Notes: generated by a model from the letters alone, not told the origin. A stretch of 64,000 nucleotides of DNA from Bacteroidetes bacterium RIFCSPLOWO2_12_FULL_37_12 (GCA_001769655.1 MEPC01000042.1:254396-318395), one strand, 5' to 3'. Counted from the stretch's first letter, positions 25,573 to 34,664 are shown. Numbers and translations: made by a program.

Positions 25573-26880
25573 ATGGCAAAAGTATATAACTGGCAACTCG
25601 GAAGAGAAATGGATTATCCTTACGAGGCAAAATATCCTGCTCTTCAGTTTGCCGCTATTTTCAACACCAATCGTTGTATTGGTTGTCATACCTGTTCCAT
25701 GGCTTGTAAAAGCACCTGGACTTTTTCGGATGGGCAGGAATACATGTGGTGGAATAATATAGAAACAAAACCTTACGGAGGTTATCCACAGTTTTGGGAT
25801 ATGAAAATTCTTAAACTTCTTGATTCTGCGCATGTAAGTCAGGAAAAAGAAATGACATGGAATACTGATAAGAAAGACGTAAAAAAAGCTCCTTACGGGC
25901 AGTATGATGGAATGACTATTTTCGAGGCAGTTCAGCATGAGAAACCGGAAGAAGGACAATCACGGGTTCTTGGGTATTTACCGCAGGATCATGAGTGGTC
26001 AAAACCAAATATTCATGAAGATGCGTCTCCCATCAACACAAAAGAGCACGATGCCATGGGATTTGCAAAAGAAGGCGTTAAACTACCGGTACACGATTCA
26101 TTCTTTTTTTATTTACAACGGATTTGCAATCATTGCCAATATCCGGCATGTCTTGCCGCTTGTCCAAGAAAAGCAATTTATAAACGTCCCGAAGATGGGG
26201 TTGTACTAATAGATCAGGAGAGATGCAGAGGATATAGAAAATGCAATGAAGCTTGTCCATACAAAAAACCCATGTACAATGGTAAAACGAAAGCATCTGA
26301 AAAATGCATAGCTTGTTATCCACGATTGGAAGGAAAAGATAATATTATCAGCCCCGAAGGAGTACCGGTTGAAACCCGTTGTATGAGCGCCTGTGTTGGA
26401 AAAATACGCTTGCAGGGTTTGGTTAAACTGGACTCAAACGGTTTGTGGGAAAAAGATAGTAGCAATCCACTATATGCACTGATTCATGAGGAAAAAATTG
26501 CATTGCCTTTATATCCTCAGTTTGGCACTGAACCAAATATGTATTACATTCCTCCTCGATGGGCACCGAGAAATTACCTTATGCAAATGTTTGGACCCGG
26601 TGTACAGCAGTCCATTGACAATTATACATATCCTACGCGGAGAACCCTTGCAATTTTACAGTTATTCAGAGCACAACGGGAAATAATTTATAAATTTGAA
26701 ACGAAAGAAGGTCCAAAAATTTATGAGAGAGAAGTTACCCTATCCGATGGAACAAAAAAAATGTTGGAGGTTTTTGATGACACGGCTATTGGATATAATA
26801 AAAACGGAAAAGAATGTGTGCGAGTCACGGTGCAGGAGCCGGCTTTTGAACGGAGTGCAAAGTTTTTGAATTCTATTTAA
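25573..26880 (+). CDS. Iron-sulfur beta subunit (NarH/NxrB-like)
   Basis: 435 residues, matching NxrB-type subunits. Four cysteine groups are seen: CIGCHTCSMACKSTW (about residue 37), CNHCQYPACLAACP (about 185), CRGYRKCNEACP (about 217) and CIACYP...CMSACVGK (about 245-278). In the third group Tyr replaces a Cys, as Trp does in NarH, so that cluster is probably [3Fe-4S] and the others [4Fe-4S]. The protein wires the molybdenum site to the heme subunit. No signal peptide is present, consistent with co-export with the Tat-bearing alpha subunit. Follows the hairpin at 25493. Confidence 0.9.
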   Translation: MAKVYNWQLGREMDYPYEAKYPALQFAAIFNTNRCIGCHTCSMACKSTWTFSDGQEYMWWNNIETKPYGGYPQFWDMKILKLLDSAHVSQEKEMTWNTDKKDVKKAPYGQYDGMTIFEAVQHEKPEEGQSRVLGYLPQDHEWSKPNIHEDASPINTKEHDAMGFAKEGVKLPVHDSFFFYLQRICNHCQYPACLAACPRKAIYKRPEDGVVLIDQERCRGYRKCNEACPYKKPMYNGKTKASEKCIACYPRLEGKDNIISPEGVPVETRCMSACVGKIRLQGLVKLDSNGLWEKDSSNPLYALIHEEKIALPLYPQFGTEPNMYYIPPRWAPRNYLMQMFGPGVQQSIDNYTYPTRRTLAILQLFRAQREIIYKFETKEGPKIYEREVTLSDGTKKMLEVFDDTAIGYNKNGKECVRVTVQEPAFERSAKFLNSI

Positions 26881-26916
26881 ATTGCTCTTTTCAATGTTTA
26901 TTTAAGTTTTTGGTAT

Positions 26917-26924
26917 TATCTTTG
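26917..26924 (+). promoter_or_regulatory. Putative -7 box ahead of the cupredoxin-like gene
   Basis: TATCTTTG fits TAnnTTTG and lies about 50 bp before the ATG at 26973, suggesting an internal promoter for the downstream genes. Confidence 0.4.
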
Positions 26925-26972
26925 CGGCTCCGTCACGTTTTATTATTAATAAACCAATTAAACCAAAAAAAA

Positions 26973-27704
26973 ATGAAAATGAACGTTATTACTTCAGCAG
27001 TATTACTCACCCTTTGCCTGAGTACTGCTACAGATTCTACTTATGCAGGAAATAATGGAAATACGGTAGCCGGTGGCTCTGTTTCCGGTACTGTAAAATT
27101 TGAAGGTACCGCTCCTAAGCCAAGACCTATAAATATGGTGGCAGACAAAGTTTGTGCTTCGCAACACACTTCTACTGTCTTCTCTGAAGATGCGGTCATC
27201 AGTTCCACAAATACACTTAAAAATGTATTTGTATATATAAAAGATTTTAAAGGAACTGCCCCTGCTCCAAAAGGTGCTGTTTCACTTACTCAGTCCGGTT
27301 GTATATATAAACCACATGTTTTGGGATTAATGGTAGGACAGAAACTTGAAATTACGAACGATGACGCATTATTGCATAATTTACATGGAACTCCATCTGT
27401 AAATAAAGAATTTAATGTGGGACAACCCAAAAAAGGGATGAAGAATGAATTTACATTTGACAAAGAAGAAGTGGGTATTCCGATAAAATGTGATGTTCAT
27501 CCCTGGATGAAGTCCTATCTTCATGTTCTGAAGCATCCTTATTTTGCCGTTACAGATGAAAATGGAAAATTCACTATCAGTGGTGTACCGGCAGGAACAT
27601 ACACTGTTGAAGCATGGCACGAAAAATATGGCACCAAAACCATGACCATAAAAGTGACTGACGGCGGAAGTGCTATGGCAGATTTTTCTATGTCGAAAAA
27701 ATAG
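26973..27704 (+). CDS. Exported cupredoxin-like / carboxypeptidase-regulatory-like protein
   Basis: 243 residues from the ATG at 26973, which begins a signal peptide (MKMNVITSAVLLTLCLSTA). A TTG 63 bases upstream gives a poorer start overlapping the promoter. The central domain has a blue-copper-like ligand set: HNLHG and then KCDVHPWMKSY (Cys-x2-His-x2-Met). The C-terminal 65 residues form a carboxypeptidase-regulatory-like beta domain (GKFTISGVPAGTYTVEAWHEKYG). It may carry electrons in the periplasm to or from the neighbouring molybdoenzyme. Copper binding is inferred from the ligand spacing. Confidence 0.75.
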   Translation: MKMNVITSAVLLTLCLSTATDSTYAGNNGNTVAGGSVSGTVKFEGTAPKPRPINMVADKVCASQHTSTVFSEDAVISSTNTLKNVFVYIKDFKGTAPAPKGAVSLTQSGCIYKPHVLGLMVGQKLEITNDDALLHNLHGTPSVNKEFNVGQPKKGMKNEFTFDKEEVGIPIKCDVHPWMKSYLHVLKHPYFAVTDENGKFTISGVPAGTYTVEAWHEKYGTKTMTIKVTDGGSAMADFSMSKK

Positions 27705-27723
27705 AAGAAATTAATCACTCACC

Positions 27724-28398
27724 ATGCCACAGCCCTCCATAGAAACATCCATTGCAAGAAGTAATTTGTACTTGTTCATTTCAGTGCTTTATTCCCAACC
27801 TGGAAATGACAGATTTGAGATGCTACTGGAAGATGAATTTAAATTGAAAATTAAATCCGCTGTAACCTCACTTTTTCCTACATCCCAACATGGAAATCTG
27901 AACAACATTATTTCAGAAATCTTCCAGTTAGCATCATCAGAAAAATCCCAATTATCTGATAATTACTTTTTACACTTTGGTCATACTTTGTCGAAAGAAA
28001 CAGTCCCTTACGAATTGGAACAGTTACCTCAAACAGAAATTTTCAATAAGACCGACCGGTTGGCAGACATACTTGGTTTTTATAATGCTTTTGGGATTCA
28101 ACCGGATATGCCCGAACGTGGTGACCATATTTCCATGCAGACAGAATTTCTTTCTTTTCTGTTATTAAAAATGGCGCTGGCTATTGAAAAAGGCGAAGAC
28201 ATTACAAATCTTCAAACCTGTGAAAAAGCTTTTCATTCATTCTGGAATGAACATTTTTCGAATTGGATTCAGTTTTATATACCCAAAACAAAAAATTTCA
28301 CCTCCTCCCCTTTTTATCTGAAAGCAAATGCGTTTCTTGAGGAGTTTTTCTTGTTTGAGAAACAACTTGTTGAAACCGCAACTCCCCTACCCTGCTGA
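27724..28398 (+). CDS. TorD/DmsD-family molybdoenzyme chaperone
   Basis: 224 residues, all helical, with the family signature PERGDHISMQTEFLSFLLLKM near residue 137, similar to E-R-P-D-H-x-x-x-E-L-E-F-L in TorD/NarJ proteins. Such chaperones bind the signal peptide and apo catalytic subunit, guide cofactor insertion and hold back Tat export. It stands 19 bp after the cupredoxin gene, as the delta-type member of a type II DMSO-reductase cluster. Probably not part of the mature enzyme. Confidence 0.85.
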   Translation: MPQPSIETSIARSNLYLFISVLYSQPGNDRFEMLLEDEFKLKIKSAVTSLFPTSQHGNLNNIISEIFQLASSEKSQLSDNYFLHFGHTLSKETVPYELEQLPQTEIFNKTDRLADILGFYNAFGIQPDMPERGDHISMQTEFLSFLLLKMALAIEKGEDITNLQTCEKAFHSFWNEHFSNWIQFYIPKTKNFTSSPFYLKANAFLEEFFLFEKQLVETATPLPC

Positions 28399-28430
28399 TA
28401 TTCCTCTTTTTTTATATAAAACTCATTTAT

Positions 28431-28438
28431 TACATTTG
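28431..28438 (+). promoter_or_regulatory. Putative -7 box for the DUF4920 / cytochrome gene pair
   Basis: TACATTTG fits TAnnTTTG; the following ~110 nt leader is almost wholly a repeat tract (28449-28552). Confidence 0.4.
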
Positions 28439-28448
28439 CCGCCATTGT

Positions 28449-28552
28449 CCTAAACCATTTAACCATTTTAACCATTTTAACCATTTAACCATTTTAACCA
28501 TTTAACCATTTTAACCATATAGCCATTAAACCATTCAACCATTTGAACAATA
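28449..28552. repeat. AACCATTT stutter repeat
   Basis: The words AACCATTTT and AACCATTT occur about ten times with small variations. It occupies the untranslated leader of the next gene and contains no ORF. A reverse-complement version (TGGTTAAATGG) occurs at about 46780-46815. Confidence 0.75.
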
Positions 28553-28556
28553 AAAC

Positions 28557-29051
28557 ATGAAACCACATCCATATTTTATTATTACTCTCTTTACAGGAAT
28601 TTTATTAAGTTCCTGCGGAGAAAAAACCCCCTCTAATCAGGAAAATCAAAATAGTGTAACTGAAACAGGGTCTTTTGGGAAAGCAATTACCGAAGAAAAT
28701 GCAACTCCTTTAAGCGAACTTTCACAAAAACTTAACGGCTTGGATTCTTTACAAATAAAAGTTCAGGGCAAAATTTCCGATGTCTGCCAGAAAAAAGGTT
28801 GCTGGATGGATATGGATTTAGGGAACGGTCAAACCATGAAAGTGACATTCCGGGATTATGGTTTTTTTGTACCCAAAGATGCGACAGGAAAAAATGCTGT
28901 GATGGAAGGTATCGCCTTTTTGGATACGCTGTCAATAGACGAATTACGACATTATGCCCAGGATGGCGGTGCCACACAGGCAGAAATTGATTCCATTCAG
29001 AAACCGGAAATGGAGATTTCATTTGTGGCAGATGGAGTGGTGATAAAATAA
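28557..29051 (+). CDS. DUF4920-family lipoprotein
   Basis: 164 residues with a lipoprotein signal (ITLFTGILLSSCGEK). The mature part matches DUF4920 proteins of Bacteroidota: VQGKISDVCQKKGCWMDMDLGNGQTMKVTFRDYGFFVPKD, with the paired cysteines in CQKKGCW. The role of the family is not known; members are often found near respiratory or metal-related genes. Eight bases separate it from a monoheme lipoprotein gene, so both are likely co-transcribed. Located in the cell envelope. Confidence 0.8.
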   Translation: MKPHPYFIITLFTGILLSSCGEKTPSNQENQNSVTETGSFGKAITEENATPLSELSQKLNGLDSLQIKVQGKISDVCQKKGCWMDMDLGNGQTMKVTFRDYGFFVPKDATGKNAVMEGIAFLDTLSIDELRHYAQDGGATQAEIDSIQKPEMEISFVADGVVIK

Positions 29052-29058
29052 AATAGAA

Positions 29059-29496
29059 ATGTTAACAACAAGAAAATTTCAATTTTGTCTGCTGTTGGTT
29101 GGAATAATTTTAGTTCTTTTTACAACTATTCCCGGGTGTGATAAAAACAAAAAAACTACTGTAATTAATCCGAATGGCGACAGTGAACTTGCGCTGTTAA
29201 TGCGGGAGATGACCGATTACATGGTTCTGCAAAAAATCAATGTTGCCGGTGGAAAAGAACCCGGAAAATATCCATTACATTTTTCTGCAATTCATGCCGC
29301 ACAGCCTACCGATCCGGAAGTGAGGGATGATGTTTTCACCGGATTCGCAGACCATTTCATCAATAAATTAAAGGAGTTTAATGGTGCCACTCCCGAAAAC
29401 CGTCAGGATGCTTACAAACAGTTAGTTCAATCCTGCGCTGGATGTCATCAGCAGATTTGTCCTGGTCCCTTGGCGAAGATTAATAAGTTGTATTAA
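29059..29496 (+). CDS. Monoheme c-type cytochrome lipoprotein
   Basis: 145 residues. An N-terminal hydrophobic segment ends in a lipobox-like TIPGC. A single heme site, CAGCHQ, lies near the C-terminus (about residue 130), a layout like the cytochrome c' / cytochrome c-556 type rather than class I, where heme is near the N-terminus. It follows the DUF4920 gene and is an electron-carrier candidate for the block. Its last 17 bases overlap the 3' end of the oppositely oriented restriction-modification gene. Confidence 0.75.
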   Translation: MLTTRKFQFCLLLVGIILVLFTTIPGCDKNKKTTVINPNGDSELALLMREMTDYMVLQKINVAGGKEPGKYPLHFSAIHAAQPTDPEVRDDVFTGFADHFINKLKEFNGATPENRQDAYKQLVQSCAGCHQQICPGPLAKINKLY

Positions 29497-32400
29497 GAAA
29501 TTCTATACATTCGTCACTTATAAAATCATTCTTATTTTTAACCCAATCGGGTAAACCGGGTTTTGTAACTTTTCCTTCTCGTTTTTCTATTTCATGCATA
29601 GAATGATTGAGGTTCAATAACTTTTCTAAAATTTCAGTATCTATTTCTAACATCGTTTTATACTCTTCCGGGGATTCGTGAAATTCATCAGCGCCAAAAT
29701 CCGTTTGATTTCCATACAGATGTGGTTGAGGAAATTCTCCTGAAACATTCTTAATGGAAGATTTTTCTGCTTCATCTATATTAGTTGATTTTTCTTTTTT
29801 AACTTTATCTTTTGGGTAGGAACTGTCTTTTGAAAGTGATTCAAAGTTATATGCATCTATTACTGTCCTGTCTAATTCTTTCTGTAATTCTTTTATAGGA
29901 TTTTTACCCGGTTGCTCAAGAATACGGTATAAATCACGGAAACACCACTTGTTATTCTTCATCGTTTCATTTCTTGCATTGCGTAATTTTCTGGAGGCAT
30001 CGGCAACCTTTTCTATTTGTTTTAGCGTAGGGTTTTGAGGCCAGGGAAAGGTGTCCCAGACAGTATTTATAGTATAACGGTACGTTTCCCCCAAAGAAGA
30101 ACATCTGTTTACAAACCATCTCCAATGAATTTTTGATTGAATTATTCCGAAAGAATAATCATCTTCAAATGCAAATAAAATCATGGCATGACTTGGATTT
30201 ATTTTAGGTGAAATAAATTCAAAAATGGGGCGTTGGGTAACTGCTGAACATCCAATCCATCTTATTAATTTTTGTTTTATTTTAACCATATCTTCTCTAC
30301 CCCATGAAAGTTTCCACCATTGGTTATAAAAATTAATATGATGCTTATTCCCTCTTGCATGTGCATCTTGCTTTAACAACTCTTTATTTATTTTTACTTG
30401 TTTGTTGGATTTTTTCTCCCTATCAGGAAGCACTTTTTTCTTAATTATTTCAAAGAGTTTTTTATATTTCGCCGCTTCATTAATACCCAATAACGAAAAA
30501 TCAATTACATATCTTGATGGCTGAGAATTTATTTTTGCTACAAATTCATCTCCAGTCAAAAACGGTTTCAATATTTTTTTATAGTCAGGATTTTCTTTTT
30601 GAATTTCTTGGGCTGTTTTTATAGAAAGTAAAAATCCTTCATGCCCATGCGTTTGTCCTTGAAAGCATTTTTTGGGCTCTTTGTTACATTCCAAAATGTT
30701 TGCAGATGAAACATCGGTTTGTAAACTTAAACTGCTGTTAATATGAGAAAGATTGTGCAATTCAAGATTTCCTTTTGCATCTGAAACAAAAAGTTTTTTT
30801 TCCCCTTTTTCTACTCCTTTCTTCCAGCATGCTATAGAAACATACACAGCGGCATCCCCACTCCATGGCTCAGATGAAACTGCCTCAATAATGGTTCCGC
30901 CGTTTCTTACTATAAAATCCAAACTTCCTTCCCGTGAGTAATTCTGCCGAATCGAGTTTGTTCCTACTAAACCTGCATATCCGTTTTCCTTTAAATGCTG
31001 ATGCGCTTTATAAAACCAATAAACACAAAAATCTGCCCTTCCGGGGATTTCTGGATACGCCTCTCTTAATTGATTTACATAACTGTTTCCGAATTCCTCC
31101 TGCATTTTATTCTTACTCTGGTAAGGAGGATTGCCAATTATTGCATCTGCCTCGGGCCAGGCAGTAAACAGTGAATCGGCACAAATAATATTGTGGTCAA
31201 GATTGTCGAGTGGCAAAACTTTTTCTTTATCAAAATATTTGTCCTGGGTTTGAAGATACGATTGTTCTTTGGCTATCATCAGGGTTACTTTTGCAAGTTC
31301 TGTCGCATTGGATTTGATGTCTATTCCATAAAATTGTCTGGTACTCACAAAATGATTGCTACTTAAAAACGCTACTAACCGTTTATTATCAGCCCTTGTG
31401 GCACTCTGTTCTTTAATCCGGCTGAGCAATTGTTTCTCAAGGTTTTTCATTTCACGATAAGCAACATACAGAAAATTTCCGCTTCCGCAGGCAGGATCAA
31501 GCACTTTAAAATTCCGTAATTCCGTAATCAGTTCATATAATTCATCTAACGTCTCAGCATTTTCAATTTTATTTCTCCAGGGTCTTACAATTACAGGACC
31601 CACTACTTTCACAATATCACTTTCCCTTGTATAATGAGCCCCTTTTACATGGCGTTCTTTTTCATCAAGCTGACCTTCAAACAATTTCCCGAAAATAGAA
31701 GGATTTACATTTTTCCAATCTTTATCCGCGGCAAATTCCAGTTGAGAAATTTCATACTCTCTTAACTCAATAGGTTTCACGTTGGAAAATAAACTACCAT
31801 TAAAATAATCTACCCCTTTATATTTGCCGGCGGGTGTGATTCCGGGAGTATTCATTTCACGAAACAGATTTCCTATTAAATCATACGAAATGGAAACCGT
31901 ATCTTTCTTTTCCGAATCGGATTTTGCCTCTGAACATTCGTGGATGATCCTTGTAAAAATATCGTTGGGCAAAAGACCTACATCTTCAGCAAACATTGCT
32001 AATACACATTGGAGGCAATAGTTCAAAGCCAGCTCATGTTCAACATTTCTTTTTTGCATTGATTTGTAAACTGCGGCAACTTTATCGGCTGCTATTTTTG
32101 TTACATCTTTTCTGTTTATATGAAATAATGGTTCTTTGGGATATGGAAAAAGGAATGAAAGGGCAGAAATTCTTTCAGGTAACTCCTCTAATTTTAGAAT
32201 ATCAACCGGATCCGAGACCTTCTGGTCAAAATTGTATATCCAGAATTCATCAAAATTGCAGAGGATAGCATACGTAGGGCGATTTGGAACCAATTCAACC
32301 CAGTAATCCTGAACCTGTTGGTAGTGAAGGGATAAATCTGTATCCTTTTTTTTCATTTCAATAAGAACACCGGGCGTTTTGACAGTTTTTCTAATGACGA

Positions 32401-32587
32401 AATCAACATATTTTGTTTTTTGTCCTGATTTAATTCTATCCTCAAACCTCCCACCCGTTCCCTTATGCCCCTCCGAAAAACCCAATGCCATAAAAAAATG
32501 TTCAAGAAAAGTTTGCGATTCACTTTTCTCATCCCCTTGAATATGCTCTTTGCAAAAAGCAACGAAAGATTTTAGTTTTTCAATCAT
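29480..32587 (-). CDS. Single-chain type II restriction-modification protein (MmeI/type IIG-like)
   Basis: 1035 residues. An N-terminal nuclease-like part has a PD-(D/E)xK pattern: YVDFVI then GVLIEMKKKD (about residues 55-80). The gamma-class adenine methyltransferase core follows: motif I DPACGSGNFLYVAY (about 360) and motif IV IIGNPPYQSKN (about 480). The last third, with WVNRCSSLGETYRYTINTVWDTFPWPQ, is a target-recognition region of the type found in YeeA/MmeI-like proteins. It probably methylates adenine and cuts unmethylated DNA nearby with one polypeptide. It is transcribed against, and separates, two cytochrome gene groups. The recognition site is unknown. Confidence 0.82.
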   Translation of the reverse strand: MIEKLKSFVAFCKEHIQGDEKSESQTFLEHFFMALGFSEGHKGTGGRFEDRIKSGQKTKYVDFVIRKTVKTPGVLIEMKKKDTDLSLHYQQVQDYWVELVPNRPTYAILCNFDEFWIYNFDQKVSDPVDILKLEELPERISALSFLFPYPKEPLFHINRKDVTKIAADKVAAVYKSMQKRNVEHELALNYCLQCVLAMFAEDVGLLPNDIFTRIIHECSEAKSDSEKKDTVSISYDLIGNLFREMNTPGITPAGKYKGVDYFNGSLFSNVKPIELREYEISQLEFAADKDWKNVNPSIFGKLFEGQLDEKERHVKGAHYTRESDIVKVVGPVIVRPWRNKIENAETLDELYELITELRNFKVLDPACGSGNFLYVAYREMKNLEKQLLSRIKEQSATRADNKRLVAFLSSNHFVSTRQFYGIDIKSNATELAKVTLMIAKEQSYLQTQDKYFDKEKVLPLDNLDHNIICADSLFTAWPEADAIIGNPPYQSKNKMQEEFGNSYVNQLREAYPEIPGRADFCVYWFYKAHQHLKENGYAGLVGTNSIRQNYSREGSLDFIVRNGGTIIEAVSSEPWSGDAAVYVSIACWKKGVEKGEKKLFVSDAKGNLELHNLSHINSSLSLQTDVSSANILECNKEPKKCFQGQTHGHEGFLLSIKTAQEIQKENPDYKKILKPFLTGDEFVAKINSQPSRYVIDFSLLGINEAAKYKKLFEIIKKKVLPDREKKSNKQVKINKELLKQDAHARGNKHHINFYNQWWKLSWGREDMVKIKQKLIRWIGCSAVTQRPIFEFISPKINPSHAMILFAFEDDYSFGIIQSKIHWRWFVNRCSSLGETYRYTINTVWDTFPWPQNPTLKQIEKVADASRKLRNARNETMKNNKWCFRDLYRILEQPGKNPIKELQKELDRTVIDAYNFESLSKDSSYPKDKVKKEKSTNIDEAEKSSIKNVSGEFPQPHLYGNQTDFGADEFHESPEEYKTMLEIDTEILEKLLNLNHSMHEIEKREGKVTKPGLPDWVKNKNDFISDECIEFLNTTY

Positions 32588-32591
32588 TTGT

Positions 32592-32599
32592 CAAAGATA
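32592..32599 (-). promoter_or_regulatory. Putative -7 box directly before the restriction-modification ATG
   Basis: CAAAGATA reads TATCTTTG on the minus strand. It lies only 4 bp before the ATG at 32587, so a transcript from it would be essentially leaderless. Confidence 0.35.
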
Positions 32600-32642
32600 A
32601 AAAATATAACCAATATCATATCCCGTATTATTAAGAATACTT

Positions 32643-32650
32643 TACATTTG
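32643..32650 (+). promoter_or_regulatory. Putative -7 box of the cytochrome-barrel gene
   Basis: TACATTTG fits TAnnTTTG and lies 20 bp before the ATG at 32671. Confidence 0.4.
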
Positions 32651-32670
32651 CAGAAAATTCCGTTTTTCAA

Positions 32671-34290
32671 ATGGTTCAATTTCTGGTATCATCCATTTTA
32701 TTTGTCTTACTCAGTACACCCGCGTACACCCAATCTACCCATTGGCCCACTCCCATTGAATTTATAAACCTGCAAAATCCTTTTCCTTCCAACGAAAACT
32801 CCATTAATAACGGCAACGAAAATTATCAACTTGCCTGCGCGCCTTGCCATGGAACCGGCGGGCTTGGAAATGGTCCTGCATCGGTTAATCTGAATCCTCC
32901 TCCTGCTAATCATACAAGCAAATATGTTCAGCGGGAAACTGACGGGGGTTTATTCTGGAAAATTTCGGAAGGTAAAGGAAGCATGCCTGCATGGAAGACC
33001 TCCTTTACCGAGGAAGAGAGATGGAATCTTGTAAACTACATCCGTACTTTGGCTGACCCAAATTCCACTGATACTTTACCAAGGACAGCCGTTGCTGTTA
33101 ATAGGATGGAATCATCCGACGATAATAAATCGCAAACAACGAGTTCACAAAATAATAAATTCTTAATTACCGGATCCGCTAATACTGAAGTTATAGCGGA
33201 TGGTTCTATGTTTAACACTTGGAATTTTGGCACGGGTTTTCAACCTTTGTTTTTATGGAGACCTTCTGAAAAATTATTTTTTGAATCACATTTGCATTTA
33301 AGCGTAATGGCACAGGAACCGGAGTCAGAACACGCTCATTCGCAAGGAACGCAAAATTCATCCGGCGAATCACACGATGGGGGTCATGCTACATCAGGGG
33401 CTGAAATCATGCTTGGCTATGCAAATCTCGTTTATTTTCCAACTAAAACGCTGACTCTTACGGCTGGATATTTTCTTTCTCCTATGGGAATTTTTACCGA
33501 ACGCATGCATCCTGAGTGGATCAACCGGTTTCCAAATACTCCGTTAGGTTTTGGCCATTCCGGAAATTATTTTCCCGAATCAGACATAGGTGTTCAGCTC
33601 CGTGGCACTCTGTTCGATTCCGATTACTTTGAAATGATTTTTTCCGGTTTTATTTCCAACGGACCTGCATTGATTGACACAGGTTTTTATGCAGGAAAAT
33701 TAAATTATTCAAATCTGATTGATAATAATTCATCCAAAGCCGTAGGTGGAAGAATTGGTTTTATTTTTCCGTCTATTTCGCATCTTGAAATCGGGTTATC
33801 CGGTGCAAATTCTCCTATTGGAAAACATGAAACCAATTTTGAAAGCGTAACTGCATTGTTAAGTGCCGCAGATTTTTCATGGACAACCGGTATTTCTTCT
33901 TTGAGCAGTCAGCTAACTTTCAGAGGTCAATTAAGTAGTGTCACCGTAGATGATGCGAATTATTTTATTCCTGCAAGCTACCGGAAGTCCGTAAAACCGG
34001 AACAAAAAATTAATGATTCCACATACACTTATCAAAATAAATTGCAGATGCTTTTTTTCCAGGCATCCCTCAGACCCGTTGAAATCATGAATTCTTTTTT
34101 TAAAAATATAGAGTTTGCGTTCCGGTATGATCAGATTCAACTTCCCGAAATGGCATTGTGGAGTAATTCAGATATGCGATTGGCTTTTGGAATTAATTAT
34201 TGGTTTACGGCAAGGTCGTTATTTAAAATTTCATATCAGACAGGTGAACATAAAAATTTGTTTTATTCGCAGTGGGTGATTGGGTTTTGA
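32671..34290 (+). CDS. Cytochrome c domain fused to a predicted outer-membrane beta-barrel
   Basis: 539 residues. A signal peptide (1-20) is followed by a class I cytochrome c domain with CAPCHGTGGLGNGP (about 56) and a Met ligand candidate in GSMPAWK (about 110). From about residue 165 to the end the sequence alternates as in beta-barrel porins (KLFFESHLHLSVMAQ, EIMLGYANLVYFPTKTLTLTAGYFLSP, DIGVQLRGTLFDSDYFEMIFSGFISNGPAL) and ends with aromatic QWVIGF. A His/Ser-rich stretch (EHAHSQGTQNSSGESHDGGH) could be a metal-binding loop. The fusion suggests a heme held at or threaded through an outer-membrane channel; this role is inference. Confidence 0.75.
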   Translation: MVQFLVSSILFVLLSTPAYTQSTHWPTPIEFINLQNPFPSNENSINNGNENYQLACAPCHGTGGLGNGPASVNLNPPPANHTSKYVQRETDGGLFWKISEGKGSMPAWKTSFTEEERWNLVNYIRTLADPNSTDTLPRTAVAVNRMESSDDNKSQTTSSQNNKFLITGSANTEVIADGSMFNTWNFGTGFQPLFLWRPSEKLFFESHLHLSVMAQEPESEHAHSQGTQNSSGESHDGGHATSGAEIMLGYANLVYFPTKTLTLTAGYFLSPMGIFTERMHPEWINRFPNTPLGFGHSGNYFPESDIGVQLRGTLFDSDYFEMIFSGFISNGPALIDTGFYAGKLNYSNLIDNNSSKAVGGRIGFIFPSISHLEIGLSGANSPIGKHETNFESVTALLSAADFSWTTGISSLSSQLTFRGQLSSVTVDDANYFIPASYRKSVKPEQKINDSTYTYQNKLQMLFFQASLRPVEIMNSFFKNIEFAFRYDQIQLPEMALWSNSDMRLAFGINYWFTARSLFKISYQTGEHKNLFYSQWVIGF

Positions 34291-34304
34291 CTTAAAGACA
34301 ATTC

Positions 34305-34366
34305 GGGGTATAGGGATATAGGTATATAGGGTATAAAGGTTTAGCCCCTATACCCTTATACCCTAA
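34305..34366. repeat. 'ggtata' palindromic repeat, copy 3
   Basis: GGGGTATAGGGATATAGG on the left pairs with CCCCTATACCCTTATACCC on the right around a short centre. It lies between two cytochrome genes transcribed in the same direction. Confidence 0.7.
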
Positions 34367-34388
34367 TCCTACTTTCTTTTAATATAAA

Positions 34389-34664
34389 ATGAGATACATA
34401 ATTTTTTTCATTCTGGCTATTTCAGTAATTCTAACCAATTGCTCTGCCCCTAAAACTGCTACTGAGTCATCGGTTGATAACCAGCAACTCGGAATGAAAT
34501 TATGGTTGCAGGAATGTCAGCGGTGTCATAATATTCCTGACCCCACTGATTTTAATGATGCACAATGGGATGTGATTGGAGCACACATGAGGACGCGTGC
34601 TAATATTACAGATAAGGAGATGATGTTGATTATAGATTTTATAAAGGGAGCAAATAATCAATAA
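34389..34664 (+). CDS. Small monoheme cytochrome c lipoprotein
   Basis: 91 residues. A lipoprotein signal (FILAISVILTNC) precedes one heme motif, CQRCHN (about residue 40); Met residues near the C-terminus (HMRTRANITDKEMMLIIDFIKG) could supply the sixth ligand. The size is that of a minimal class I cytochrome c. It is the last gene of the electron-transfer block and is convergent with the Lys-rich gene, whose stop lies directly after its own. Confidence 0.8.
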   Translation: MRYIIFFILAISVILTNCSAPKTATESSVDNQQLGMKLWLQECQRCHNIPDPTDFNDAQWDVIGAHMRTRANITDKEMMLIIDFIKGANNQ

